Positions 24,483-37,466 are shown, counted from the first letter of the stretch. The stretch: DNA of 64,000 nt from Euryodendron excelsum (GCA_033060915.1 CM065389.1:19151501-19215500), one strand, 5' to 3'. Translations and numbers: made by a program. The notes: generated by a model from the letters alone, not told the origin.

Positions 24483-25937
24483 ACTGTCTCACCCCAATTT
24501 TTTGCACTCGAGATAGTAAGTGAAAAACACATAGTACTCTCTCGTTAGAACTCATCCTCCTAGAAGGACGAGTGCGACTAGGTTTAAATTGGAAATTAAT
24601 ATGAATAAGGGCTTTTGGAAAAAGGTTTTGAGTCACCACCTAACTTTGTTAAGGCAAGTTAGGTCACCTAAAACTAAGTAAAATTCGAATACATAAACTC
24701 TAAGGTATTTTGAAAAAGTTTTGGAAAACTTTCTTAAGAGAGAGTTTTCAGAGAAAACAGGTTGTTTGACAACCTTTGGAAAGATTTAAACACTTTGTGA
24801 ATATGACTCCGATTTTGGTATTTCAAAAATAGTGATTCCAGGTTTGGAGGTTGGTTACGCATAAGGAAGATACACTAGGCTATCACCCTATCCTACTCTT
24901 TCAATACCTACATGTCTTTTCACCCTAGGTTCACTCATTTAAAATCTCTTGTTATCCAATAACTGATTATATTCACTTTGAGAATTTTGAAAAAGGGTTT
25001 GAGCCATCACTTTAGAGATGATGTGATGCATGATATGCAAGTGTATGAGAAGAATTTGAAAAGTGATTTTAAAAAAGGGAATTGGAATTTTGAAAAAGGT
25101 TATGACCACACCCATGAGGGTTGCCTACGTATTCCTTTATTGAGAATTAGGTCAGTCGTAGTTCAGACTCAAGGTCCGATTGAAAATAGACACTTTGAGA
25201 TCTTTGGAAAAGTTTAACTTGAAAAGGGTTTAATTTGAACTTTAATTGGAAGATTGAAAATTAAACTTTGATTTGAAATAGAACTTAGACTTATTTTGGA
25301 AAGTTTGAATTAAACTTTCAAACTACCTTGACTTGAATTTGGGTTTGAAAACCATCTTGATTTAGAAAAGAGTTGAAGTTTCGTAATTTAGGATTAGGAG
25401 TTGAACTAGGATTTTAGCATCTTAAGACTTTTGATAACCTATGGTTTAAACATGTAATTAAAAATTTTGATTTTAGAAAGTTTGATTTTAGAAAAGTTTG
25501 AAATCAGGAAAGTTTTTATTTTAAGAAAGATTTGATTTTGGAAAGATGTGAATTAAGAAAATTTTGAATTGAGAAAGTTTGAATTAAGAAGGGTTAGAAT
25601 TAAGAAAGGTTTGGATTTGAAATTTGGGAAGTCAGAATTTGAAAATATTTAATTTAAGAAGAATTAAATTTGAAAAATTTTGGTTTGAAAAGGTTTGACC
25701 TAGGTTTGAGATAACTTAGGATTCAGGCAATCCTAGGACCTAAGGTTTATGCAATGCATTTGAATTGGAAAGATTAGATTTCAATTGAAAAAAGAAAATT
25801 TTTATTTTTGGAAGGTTTTGAAATTAGAAAAGGTTTTGAAATTAGGAATATTGAAATTAGGAAAGATGAGAATTTGGAAAGATTTGATTACTATTTCTTA
25901 AAGCAAAAAGTTAGATTTTATTTTCAAAAATGGGATA

Positions 25938-26628
25938 TTTGAGTTCCGATCCACTAGGGATCCTCTTGAGCATATGTTTGGAGCTTTGGTGGGGGAGCTC
26001 CCTATTGAGTACGGCGAGTGTTAGCCGAGTGCTAATTTTCTGCTTCCTCTAGAGACTGATTATGCCACCAACTTCAGAACTTGATCTATAGTTGCCTTTA
26101 CCCAGTTCCAAGTGGTAGTTGAAGGCTACGTCGCGGGCCAGGAGGTGGTGGATTTGTGGTGTCGAACTAAGGGATTTGTGCCCCAGGCCGAGTTTGCTGC
26201 CATGAGGGATCAAAGAGACTGGTACCAAACTAAGATAAATCAATGTTAAATGCAGAGAGACTAGTACCAGGCTAAGGTAGCCACTTTGGCCGCACGGTTG
26301 GCTCATATGGGAGGTGGCGGGGTATATATTATTTTCTTCTTTTTTATTATGGCATTGTTTTAGTTGTGTATCAGCTTTGCTGATTCAAATTCTTCTTCTT
26401 TGTAGGATGCCAATGCTTCCAGTAGTCAACCACCTCCTCTTGAGCTGAGTTTTGGGGAATGCGATCCAAACATTGACTTTGACTCTTGATGGATGCCCTT
26501 TGTCATGGGTCCAGCTCCTCTTTTACCTTATGTCTTGGATATATATATTATAGTTTTGTCAAACCATTTATTTGTAATCTTCGAATAGAATGGGTATTTA
26601 TGATTCAAATAGTTTTCTATTTGGACAA
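25938..26628 (+). pseudogene. Captured C-terminal fragment of the PMD ORF inside LTR L5
   Basis: About 690 bases interrupt the purine-rich part of L5, replacing roughly 100 bases present in L4 (19,500-19,605). The plus strand encodes the C-terminal part of the antisense ORF (pieces such as EHMFGALVGELPIEYG and AAMRDQRDWYQTKI) with several stops. Next come an intron that starts about 26,319 (gtatat) and ends ttgtag at 26,405, and the 28-codon last exon 26,406-26,489 (core NIDFDS, then TGA). The 3' UTR matches 12,600-12,720. It lies antisense to the LTR, as the ORF does in the element. Confidence 0.65.
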
Positions 26629-27940
26629 GATTTAATTGGACTTGAAATTGGAAAGCTCTAATTTTAAAAATCTATCATTTTATGTGACTTTTGAATTAGA
26701 AAACTTAGGATTTTATGTAGAAAATGGTTTTAGAAATCTATGATTTGATACAAATAGAAAATCATGATTTTATATCAGAAACCTAGGGTTTCATAAATAT
26801 GGACTCTAGGATTTTGACTTGGATCCTAGGACAAAGGGTTTTTGGAAAGTAAATATTTGAAAAGAAGTTTTAGGAAGTGTAGAAAGCTTTGAATATAGAC
26901 CTTTAAAAATCTTTTGAATATCTTACTTTCCTAAAACAATTCTAATCATGAGAATATTGGAATTATTCTAGGGTTATGATTTTGAAAACAACTAGGGTTT
27001 GAAACCCTAATATGGACTTTGATGGTCTATCTGAATGTAACAGTTTTCTAAAACAACTCTAACCATAAAATGACTAGAATCACCTTAGAGTTGTGATTTA
27101 TTGAAAAACAATTTAAGATTTGAATTTAAATTTGGACCTTGATAGTCATATTGAATATAAAATCTTCCTAAAACAACCCTAAACATGGAATGGTTAGAAT
27201 CATCTTAGAGTTGTGGTTTTGAAAAACAACTTTGAAAGAAAAGACTTTGAATGCAAGTTTTGAAAGCAACCTTCAATGCAAGTTTGAAACATCTTTGAAT
27301 GCATGATTATGATAGTAACAATGCAATAGGGACATGAACATACAAGGTTAGGCTTCATCATATAACCAAGGGGGCCGGACCCACACCATCTTAGGTTAAA
27401 CTCGAAGAAAATACCCAAGACGGTGATTCCCTCCAAGGCCTTCCTAGGCATGAACCGGGAGGTCCTTTATTTCAAGCATGCAAAAAGAGGAGGTAGAAGA
27501 TGGGGATTAAAATAGAGAATAGCCCAAGTGGACTAGGAGGGAGAAGAGAGAGAAGGAGATTACATAAAAGTTAATAGAACCATACATTGTCTTCTTGTTA
27601 GGTTGAATGCTTTAATAGAGGACTTATTTAAACTTTGAGATGATCTTCAAGAGCTTCCAAGGGCTGGACTTAACCTTTAATAAAGCTTGGAAACTAGGGT
27701 TTGAAGCATATAAATTAGGGTTTGAGTATATGAATTGTATGGAAGCTAGGGTTTGAAGGAGATTTGAGAGAATTACAGTTTTGGGGCAACTCAAAGTCTA
27801 CTTTTAGAGAGGCAGAGTTTCTAGAGCAATTTTTTAGATTTAGAATACGCATGGGGGTGCCCTATATTTATAAACAGCCAACAAACCTCTTGGCGCATAT
27901 TTCAGTGGCGCTAGGCCAAAATTTGGCTTGGCACCACTAT

Positions 27941-28226
27941 TAATTGTACTATAAAAAGTACAAATTAAAGCTCCTAATTACAGGCTAATGTTAGCTATTA
28001 TTTATGTGTTATTTATCATGTTTATATAAATTTAATATTTTTAATATTTTACATGTTTTAAGTAGATTTGAAGATAAAACCAAACAAAATAAAGCAAGAT
28101 GATGTATATTATCTATATGAGTAAGTGTATATATTATAAAATATTTTTTACTTTTTATATATTATATTATATCTTATTATTAATATATATATTATGTAGG
28201 TTATAATTATATATGTGTGTGTATAT

Positions 28227-28257
<31 letters not shown>

Positions 28258-29859
28258 TAGTGTGTGCAGGTGAAGACAAGCTAGGGGCGGCCAACACAAG
28301 TCGACAACGACAAGAAGAGAAGAAGAAAAGAAGAAGAAAAAAATAATTAAAAAAAATCTCAATTCACTTATAAAATGAGCCATCCGGGAGAGAGCTTGAA
28401 AGGGGAGAAAAAAAAAAGGCAGAGAGTTAGAGAGCCGGCCGAAAGCTCTCTCTTTTATTTAGTTAGTTAGTTTATTTAGTCAGTTAGTTTATTTAGTACT
28501 TGATGAAATCTTCACTTGAACACTTTTAATCTCTTTGAATGCAAGACATTTGTTTAAAGTTGAAATAAGTGTCATTGCTCAATTTGGTACATTGCATGAC
28601 TCTTGGAGTGCATTGCTTGATCTTAGCTTGTTGTGCATTCACTTTGACATATATTAGATTTAAAGTCAAACTTCTAAGTCTAAATTATAATCTTTATTAA
28701 TCTGCACACTAAGCAAATGCATTAGTAAAATAACAACTAAGGTTTAGTTATCATCAAAATCAACATGGGGATCAACCTTGAGTCAACAAAGACAAGCTAG
28801 GGGCGGCCAACACAAATCGACAATGACAAGAAGAGAAGAAGAAAAGAAGAAAAGAAGGAAGAAAAAAATAATTAAAAAAAATCACAATTCGCTTATAAAA
28901 CGAGCCATCCAAGAGAGAGCTTGAAAAGGGAGGAAAAAAAAAAAGGCAAACAGTTAGAGAGCTGGCCCAAAACTCTCTCTTTCATTTAGTCAGTTAGTTT
29001 GTTAGTAGTTATTCAGCCAGTTAATTTTTCAATTTTTTCTTCTTGTTATTCTGCTGTAATAAATTCTTTTATTTATGAAGTTATTTTTTTCACACCGAGT
29101 ATTTTCAATACTATGAGTAATTAGTTTAATTTTTAGAGTCAATTATGAAGATCATCTGAAGATCTTGGAATATCAATGGAGGTAATTGAGTTTTCATTGT
29201 TTTATATTTAAAATCTTTCAATTCTTGGTAATTAAATTCTAAATATGTGAGAAAACTTAAATTCTTGACTAAGTTTGGTAATTTCTATGCACAAATCTTA
29301 GTTTTGTATAGTTATTATACAAATTAATGGTATGAATTTATGGTTTTAATTTTATTATTCTAGATTTAATTATTATAGAAATTCTATTTTAAAAGCTAAA
29401 TCTTCCGAATCAAAAGCTCAAGACAAAACCAATGATTTGAGTTATAAAACCTTTGTTAGAATTTCGGGTGAATCAGGTAATCAGATCAATTGGATCCAAG
29501 ACCATTTTATTAAATTTTATTTAAAGTCTAGTTTCACAACAATCATCAAATCTCCCAAAAATATCAATTTTATTTTGGTTACTATTTTTTGCTCCAATTG
29601 TCCAATTCTCATCAGTACTCTTCTAGGTGAAATTCAAACTGGTTGGCTAAGGTTCCAACTGAAGTCGTTGCAATACTACGGTGTTTAGCATGACTTAGTA
29701 GGTATCTAATCTTTTACCATTGGTGAATTTTAGTACCTAATTTTGTATATTTTGTTATCTGTTTCTTGTAGATCAACTCCGGTCTCTTCAGATTTTATTA
29801 ACTATTTTGCCGCACCTGCACTTGAGTGTTAATAGATTGCCATATTCTGGACGTAGTCA
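27941..29859. mobile_element. AT-rich insertion of unknown type in L5
   Basis: About 1.9 kb splits L5 between 'ggcaccactat' and 'actactagtg'; actat and actac may be a 5-base target duplication. It is AT-rich with a TG/TA microsatellite (28,200-28,260). It also has a direct duplication of about 220 bases (28,275-28,495 and 28,791-29,010) containing gacaagctaggggcggcc, GAA-rich runs and ttagttagttag. The only sizeable ORF (29,437-29,688, +) resembles nothing I know. It could be a non-autonomous LTR element, but ends of the TG...CA type are not convincing. Confidence 0.5.
28200..28260. repeat. TG/TA microsatellite
   Basis: Alternating tatata and tgtgtg runs, likely to be variable in length. Confidence 0.85.
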
Positions 29860-31096
29860 ACTACTAGTGTGCCACTCCAGTAGGAAACTTGTTAGAGCAG
29901 AAGAAACAGATCTTTGACTCTTAGAACTCATGGCAAAAGATTTGAGTGCATGTCCTAGTGACTACCATGTAATTTTTGGCCTAACTTCACTAAGAGTGAC
30001 TCCGAAAAGTCTAGAAATGATCCGAAACGTTCCGAGTAGCTAGAGTCAGCCAGGAATGGATGGAAACCCCAAAAGAGTGACTTATAGGTAACTGACTTGA
30101 TGATCAGAGTCGGAATAGTTAAAAAGAGTGACTGGCCCACTAGGGGCAAAATGGTCATTTCGCACTAAGTTTACCATAATGGTCTAAAAAGGTATTGGAA
30201 GGTTGGAATATTATTAGAAGCATCCTTGAAAGATATCTAATTTGATTCCCAGAGTCGGTATGGTTCTCAAAGGCGATTGGATACCTCGGGACAAAATAAT
30301 CATTTTGACTGGATGCTTTCGAAATCAATTCGGAAGCGGCTGGAAGACACTAGAACGTACTAGAGTATCTTTGGGACAATCTTGGAAGGGTGGACTTACC
30401 GCTCTAAGATCTTAAGTACTTTCTCGATAAGCATGTTAGAAGGGCCCAAAGGGTAGTTTAGTCATTTTTCACTAGAATGGGCTAGTAGCACTAATGTTGA
30501 CCCAGGTTTGGAGTGTTTTTATCACTCTGATAATGTGTGATGAGTTGGTAAACATGATGAATAAACGTGTCAGAGCCAAGGGGCGTGCTTGGTCCCGTAA
30601 CGTAGGGGATTTATTAGTATTCCCGATGTCGACCTATTTATGAGTGTTTCCGTCACTCTGACGATTGCGATATTTGTGAGTATTTCTGTCACTCTGATAG
30701 TGTGTGTTCATTTTGAAGATTGCCTAATCTCGGGAAGCTATTGGATGGTCTTATTGCTTCTGGGCCTTCAGTATTTTCCCAATCGACGTGCTGAATAACG
30801 GACATTCTACGTTGGCAGGATATCAGCAGCCAGAAGTCAACTACTCTACCATCTCCGAGACTTGGGTTCTATCTCAGTCAATGGGTGTGAAAGGACTTAT
30901 CATTCCGAGGGGTTTTGTGTTTTCTCGATAAACGTGCCATACTTGATGGACTTACCATCTGAAGGATTAACTTTCTTGAAAGACGTATTGGATTGTCTTT
31001 GGAAAATCGGTTTGGGCTTGAATGTGTTTGTGTCGATTTAAATGTTAATCTGGTCGAGCCAAAGATTGCCGAGCAGGTAAAAATGGGGTGTTTACA

Positions 31097-32089
31097 AACT
31101 TAACCCAAGTTAGTTAACTTTGGAGTCACGATTTAAAAGAGTGAAGTATTTTTAAAACATTTTTATTTTTGGAAAAGGGTTTTGAATTTGGTGATACTTC
31201 AAAAGGTCTTGAAATTAGAGCCTTGAAGTCAACTAAGTTTGATTATGTAACTAGGGTTAGGTTAACCTAGGGTTGAACAACTAGGTTAACTTAGGGTTAA
31301 TGACTGGAAGGCATTAGAACGTACTAGATTATCTTTGGGACAATCTTAGAAGGGTGAACTTATCGCTTTAAGGTCTTAGGTACTTTCTCAAGAAGTGTGC
31401 TTGTGGGGTCCAAGGGGCAGTTTTTTCATTTATTATCGTAATAGGCTAGCAGGCACTAGTGTTGACCCGAGTTTTGAGTGCTTCCAGCATTCTGACGGTG
31501 TGTGATGAGTTAGTTTCCAAAGATATCCCATCGTCCAGTAAATGTGTCACGGCCAAGGGGCGCTCTTGGTCCCTTGACATAGGGGGTTTATTGATATTCT
31601 TGATGTTGATTTCTTTGTGAATGACTCTGTTTATGGTGTTTCTGTCACTCTAACGGTTGCAATATTTATGAAGTGTTCCCGTCATTCTGACGGTGTGTGT
31701 TCATTATTGAGATTTCCTAATTTCAAGAAGCTGTTGGATGGTCTTATCGCCTTGAGGCCTTAAGTACTTTCCCGTTCGATGTGCAAAATAACGGACATTC
31801 TACATTAGCGGGATAGTAGGTGCTAGAAGTGAACTGCTTTACCATCTTGGGGACTTAGGTTCCATCTCGGTCGAAGGGTGTGAAAGGAGTTATTGTTCTG
31901 AGGGGTTTTGTGTTTTCTTGGTAAACATGTCATACTAGCTGGACTTACCATTTGAGGGATCAATTTTCTCTAAAGACGTACCGGATTGACTTTAGAAAGC
32001 CAGTTTGGGCTTGAATATGTCTGTGTTGATTTGAATGTGAGTTTGGTTAGGCCGAAGATTGCCGAGAGGGCAAAAATTGGGTGCCCACA
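31097..32089 (-). repeat. Array unit 1 (flank plus LTR 5' end)
   Basis: A 993-base unit of about 210 bases of flank (aacttaacccaagttagtt... to ...cttagggttaa) followed by the 5' terminal ~780 bases of the giant LTR. It ends in the terminus, here mutated to gggtgcccaca. The flank is rich in 'aactagggttaggttaacc' motifs. Confidence 0.85.
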
Positions 32090-33097
32090 AACCTAACCCA
32101 AGTTAGTTAACTTTAGAGTCATAATTTAAAAGAGTGGAGTATTTTTAAAACCATTTTTATTTTTAAATAAGGGTTTTGAATTTGGGGATACTTCAAAAGG
32201 TCTTGAAATTAGAGCCTTGTAGTTAACTAACCTTGATTAGGTAACTAGGGTTATGATGATATAAGGTTAAATAACTAGGGTTAGGTTAACCAAGGGTTGA
32301 ACAATTAGGTTAACCTAGGGTTAATGGCTGGAAGGCACTAGAACGTGCTAGATTATCTTTGGGACAATTTTAGAAGGGTGGACTTACCGCACTGAGATCT
32401 TAGGTACTTTCTCGAGAAGCATGCATATGGAGCCTAAGGGGCAGTTTGATCATCTTTTTATCATAATGGGCTGATAGGCACTGGTGTTAACCAAGATTTT
32501 GAGTATTTCATCACTCTGACGGTGTATGACGAGTTGGTTTCCAAAGGTATCCCGTTTTTCGATAAACGTGTCACGGCCAAGAGATGTGCTTGGTCCCGTG
32601 ACATAGGGGGTTTGTTAGCAATTCAAATGTCAACCTATTTGTGAGTGTTTCTGTCACTATGAAGGTTGTGATGTTTGTGATTGTTTCTGTCACTCTAACA
32701 GTGTATGTTCATTCTAAAGATTGCCTAATCTCGAAAAGTTGCTGGATGGTCATATCGCCTCAAAGCCTTAGGCACTTTCCCAATCGACATGCTGAATAAC
32801 AGACATTCTACGTTGGTGGGATAACAAGAGCCAAAAGTGAACCACTCTATCATCTCGAGGACTTGGGTTCCATCTCGGTCGATAGGTCTGAAGGGACTTA
32901 TCATTCCGAAGGGTTTTATATTTTATAGGTAAACATGCCATACTCGATGGACGTACCATATGAAGGATTAACTTTCTCGAAATATGTACCAGATTGAGTT
33001 TAAAAAGCCAGTTTGAACTTAAATATGTCTGTTTTAGTGTGAATTTGAGTATGGTCGAGCCGAAGATTGCAGAGTGAGCAAAAATGAAGCGCTTACA
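32090..33097 (-). repeat. Array unit 2
   Basis: A 1,008-base unit with the same two parts. It contains an extra 'ataaggttaa' segment in the flank that is shared with unit 3 but not with unit 1. The LTR terminus is mutated (aagcgcttaca). Confidence 0.85.
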
Positions 33098-34105
33098 GAC
33101 CTAACTCAAGTTAGTTAACTTTGGAGTCATGATTTAAAAGAGTGGAGTATTTTTAAAAACATTTTTATTTTTGAAAAAGGGTTTTGAATTTCGAGATACT
33201 TCAAAAGGTCTTGAAATTAGAGTCTTGTAGTCAACTAACCTTGATTAGGTAACTAGGGTTATGATGACATAAGGTTAACTAACTAGGGTTAGGTTAACCA
33301 AGGGTTGAATAACTAGGTTAACTTAGGGTTAGCAACTGGAAGGCACTAGAACGTGCTAGATTATCTTTGGGATAATTTTAGAATACTGGACTTACCGCTC
33401 TAAGGTCTTAGATACTTTCTCGAGAAGCATGCCTGTGGAACCCAAGGGGTAGTTTGATCACTTTTTTATCGTAATTGGCTAGCTGGCACTGCTGTTGACT
33501 TGGGTTTTGAGTATTTCTATCACTTTGATGGTCTATAACAAGTTGATTTTCAAAGGTATCCCATCATCTGGTAAACGTGTCACGGCCAAGGGGCATGCTC
33601 AGTCCTGTGACATAAGGGGTTTGTTGGCATTCCAAATGTTGACCTATTTACGAGTGTTTCTGTAACTCTGAAGGTTGCGATATTTGTGAGTGTTTCTATC
33701 ACTCTAACGATGTGCGTTCATTCTGAAGATTGCCTAATCTCGAAAAGCTGCTAGATGGTCATATCCCCTCAAGGCCTTAGATACATTCCGATCGACGTGC
33801 TGCATAACAGACATTCTACGTTGGCGGGATAGCAAGAGCCAAAAGTGAACCGCTCTACCATCTCAAGGACTTGGGTTCTATCCCGGTCGACGAGTGTGAA
33901 GGGACTTACTGTTCCGAGGGGTTTTGTGTTTTCTAGGTAAATATGCCATACTCGATGGACTTACCATCTAAAGGATTAACTTTCTCAAAATACATACTAG
34001 ATTGAGTTTAGAAAGCTAGTTTGAGCTTGAATATGTCTGTGTCGGTGTGAATTTGAGTATAGTCGAGCTGGAGATTGTCGAGTAGGCAAAAATGGGGTGC
34101 TTACA
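33098..34105 (-). repeat. Array unit 3
   Basis: A 1,008-base unit, closest in layout to unit 2 (same length, same extra flank segment). It ends in an intact ggggtgcttaca. Confidence 0.85.
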
Positions 34106-35058
34106 AACCTAACCCAAGTTAATTAACTTTGGAGTCATGATTTAAAAGAGTGGAGTATTTTTAAAAATATTTTTATTTTTGAAAAAGGGTTTTAAATTTT
34201 GAGATACTTCAAAAGGTCTTGAAATTGAAGCCTTGACATTGATTAGGTAACGAAGGTTAGGATGACCTAGAGTTAACTAACTAGGATTAGGTTAACCTAG
34301 GGTTATCAACTAGAAGGCTCTTGAACGTGCTAGATTATCTTTGGGGCAATCTTAGAAAAGTGGACATACCGCTCTGAGATCTTAGATACTTTCTCTAGAA
34401 GCGCACCTGTGGGGTCCAAGGAGCAATTTGGTCATTTTTTTTTATCGAAATAGGCTAGCAGGAACTGGTGTTGACCCTGGTTTTGAGTGTTTCCATCACT
34501 ACGACAGTGTGTGAAGAGTTGGTTTCCAAAGGTATCCCATCCTCCAGAAAATGTGTCACGGCCAAGGGGCGTGCTCGGTCCTATTACACAGGTGGTTTGT
34601 TGGCATTCCCGATGTCGACCTATTTGTGAGTGTTTTTGTCACTTTGACGATTACGATATTTGTGAGTGTTTCTATCACTCTGATAGTATGCGTTCATTCA
34701 GAAGATTGCCTGATCTCGGGAAGCTACTGGATGGTCTTTTCTGATCAACATGTCGAATAACGGACATTCTACACTGGCAGGCTAACAGGAGCTAGAAGTG
34801 AACCGCCCTACCTTCTCGGGGACTTATGTTACTTCCTGGTCGACATGTGTGAAAAGAATCATCGTTCCAAGGGATTTTATTTTTTCTCGGTAAACGTGTC
34901 ATACTAGATGGGCTTACCGTTTAAGGAATCAATTTTCTCAAAAAACATATCAGATTGAGTTTGGAAAGCCAATTTGGGCTTTAATGTGTTTGTGTCGGTT
35001 TAAGTATGAGTTCGGTCGGACCGGAGATTGTCAAGCGGGCAAAAATAGGGTGCTTACA
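34106..35058 (-). repeat. Array unit 4
   Basis: A 953-base unit with a shorter flank, ending agggtgcttaca at 35,058. The next sequence begins like another flank (aacctaactcaagttag) but then turns into an inverted copy. Confidence 0.85.
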
Positions 35059-35309
35059 AACCTAACTCAAGTTAGTTAACCTTAGGTGGACTTAACCCTA
35101 GTTGTTCAACCTTAGGTTAATCTAACCTTAGTTATTTAACCCTAGGTCTTCCTAACCCTAGTTACCTAACCAAGGTTAGTTGACTTCAAGGCCCCAATTT
35201 CAAAACTTTTTGAAGTATCTCCAAATTCAAAACCCTTTTTCAAAAATAAAAATGTTTTTAAAAATACCCTACTCTTTTAAATCTTGACTCCAAAGTTAAG
35301 TCAAATGCT
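35059..35309 (+). repeat. Inverted copy of the array flank
   Basis: About 250 bases read as the reverse complement of the flank in units 1-4. For example, 'gaagtatctccaaattcaaa' pairs with the flank phrase for 'gggatacttcaaaagg'. The array and this copy could form a large foldback of about 200-bp arms. Confidence 0.75.
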
Positions 35310-36938
35310 TGTAACACCTCTCAAATATATTGTCAAAGAGCTCACTTAACTTGTCTAGACTAAAATGGCTAGACATTTAACATTTTAAAAATGATACTTT
35401 CAAAAATATTTTCAAAAGCTCATAATGCTAAATGACCCTAATCCTCTAACTGTTAGGGTTTCCAATCAAATGAAACCTTCAAGGTGCATAGTAGGGTTCC
35501 AAACCCTGAAGTGTTTTCCAAAACCCTTTTCAAAGATAATTTCAAAACCTCACATCCTTAAGACAATATTAATCATTTAATGATTATGATTTCCTAAGAA
35601 ATATAATATATCAAGTAGGGTTTTGAAACTATAACCCTAAAGGCTTTCAAAACCCCACGAGAAGCAAGTGTCTAGTCATTTTTCTAAACATATTTTCAAA
35701 ATTCATAACCTCAAAGGAGTTTGGCTTCTCCATAGCTAACCTCTCAAAAGTAATAGGATATTCAACATACCTTTCTTAAGGTGGTTTTTAAAAACTTTCA
35801 AAAGACAAGTTCAAAAGAGTTCTTACCTAACTCCAAATCAAACTCCAACTCTAAGATTTTCAAAACAAATCTTCAAAAATATTCTAAAACTCCCTTAAGT
35901 TCTTTTAAAAAACATTTCAAAATTCCTTTGAGTTGCTTCAGAAACTTTTCAAAATTCTTTTGAGTTGTGTTAAAAAGATTTCAAAACTCCCTTAAGTTAA
36001 TTCCAAAAATATTTCAAAACTCTCCTGAGTTACTTTAAAGAACACTTCAAAACATTCCAAGTTCTATTTCAAGAAACTTTCAAAACTCTCCAAGTCTAAG
36101 TCCAAGTCAAAACTCTCTTGAGTTTAATTTTCAAAAACCGTTCAACATTTCATCAGTCCATTTTCAATCAGGCCCTAACTCGAACTACAGATGACTTGAT
36201 TCGCCAAATAAAATACATAGGCAAGCTTCATAGATATGGTCATTACCTTTATTTCAAGTCAAATATTTTTTTCAAAACTCTTTCTCAAATCAAACTATCT
36301 TTTCAAAATCAAGTTTAAATAACTTCCAATCTTTCAAAAATCAAATTTCAAACATTTTTCAAACTCTCTCAAAATCCTTTTCAAAAATATATGCATCATA
36401 AATTATTCATTCAAAAGTGATGACCAAACCTACTCCCTTTTTTAAAATGGATAATTAGTGGACATTTAGTAACTGGTGATTCAAGTGAGTAAACTAAGGA
36501 TGATTAGACATGTAGGTACTAAAAGGCTAGAAGGTTGATGATCTTTGAATATTTTTCTTACATGTAACCAGACCCCGGACCACAGATTTTTTATTTTGAA
36601 GACCAAAACCGGAGTCACGTTCCAAAAGACCTTTAAAACACTTTCAAAAGGTTGCTAAAAATCTCTTTTGCAAAAACCTTCTTAATTAGTCAATTTTCAA
36701 AACATTCTCGAAAAATCTAAGTTTAGCTCTTGGATTACACTTAGCTTTAAATGACCTAGTACATCTTTAACCATATTAGGTGGCTACTCCAAAATTTTTC
36801 AAAAAATTCTTAATCAAATCAAATTTTAAAAATTTAAACCCCCATCGCACTTGTCCTTTTAAGAAAGTAGTTCTAACAGAAAGAGTACCATGCTTTTTTC
36901 TGAGCCCAAAGGGCTCGTAGAAAAACCCAAATGTGACA
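35310..36938 (+). mobile_element. Diverged shorter LTR L8 (plus sense)
   Basis: From tgtaacacc at 35,310 to aaatgtgaca at 36,938. It follows the order of the R-U5 part of L2: G-poor ttcaaaa repeats, a weak copy of the conserved island (36,165-36,250), 'agacatgtaggtac', then 'ggtggctactccaaa' and the U5 end. At 1.63 kb it lacks most of U3. It may be a relative with a shorter LTR or a truncated one. No target duplication was seen. Confidence 0.55.
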
Positions 36939-37200
36939 GTAAGTTACAAAAACAAAGGTCACCATCCATATATAAATTAAAAGAATGCGAAATTATTCAA
37001 TAAATTCGAAACATCAAGTTACCATGCTAACGTGTTGTGTCTTGTTTATTAAAAAATAGATACTTCATGTACTTTTATCAACGCAATGACATAAGTATCA
37101 AACTTAAACATTATCTCTACATTGGAAATGACTTTAAAAATAAATAAATAATCGTAACATGAGCATGTAATTCGAACTATTGATTTTTCTCACACTTGGT
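36939..37200. other. Intergenic, nothing recognised
   Basis: AT-rich sequence between L8 and the duplicated BTB 5' segments. I see no ORF or repeat of note. Confidence 0.6.
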
Positions 37201-37350
37201 ATTGCATTCTCTCTCTAAGACGAATGGATAGTTGTAGAGTTAAAGAGGGAGATAGAGAATGGTTGCAGTTTCGAAGGAGGAGACCATCTTGAGATTGGCT
37301 CATTGGAAGATCAAGAATTTCTGACCTTGCACTTATGAAAAGGTCTAATC
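37201..37350 (+). pseudogene. BTB gene 5' segment copy a (5' UTR and exon 1)
   Basis: This matches the 5' UTR and first exon of the BTB gene at 40,290-40,500. It has 'ctctctctaagacga', then an ATG at 37,259 and codons for the same start of the N-terminal domain (core EETILRLAHWKIKNF). A TGA follows the Phe codon where the real exon has Val-Pro. No further exons follow. Confidence 0.8.
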
Positions 37351-37466
37351 CAGAGTTAGAGAGGGAGACAGAGAAAGGCTGCCGTTTCGAAAGAGGAGAC
37401 CATCTTAAGATTGGCTCATTGGAAGATCAAGAATTTCTAACCTAGCACTTATGAAAAAGTTTGATC
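37351..37466 (+). pseudogene. BTB exon 1 copy b
   Basis: A second tandem copy, about 115 bases after copy a. The start codon is changed to AGG, and the stop at the Phe-Val junction is TAA. Confidence 0.8.

Larger units (their letters stand above)
24485..31096 (-). mobile_element. LTR L5, 5' LTR of E2 (with two insertions)
   Basis: A minus-sense LTR running from tgtctcacccc at 24,485 to gtttaca at 31,096. Without its insertions (about 25,938-26,628 and 27,941-29,859) it is about 4.0 kb. It keeps the conserved island (25,085-25,172), hairpin modules (26,925-27,210) and TATA box (27,862-27,873). The segment 27,235-27,940 is close to 1-600 of L1. Its 5' terminal part is repeated in the array that follows. 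Confidence 0.8.
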
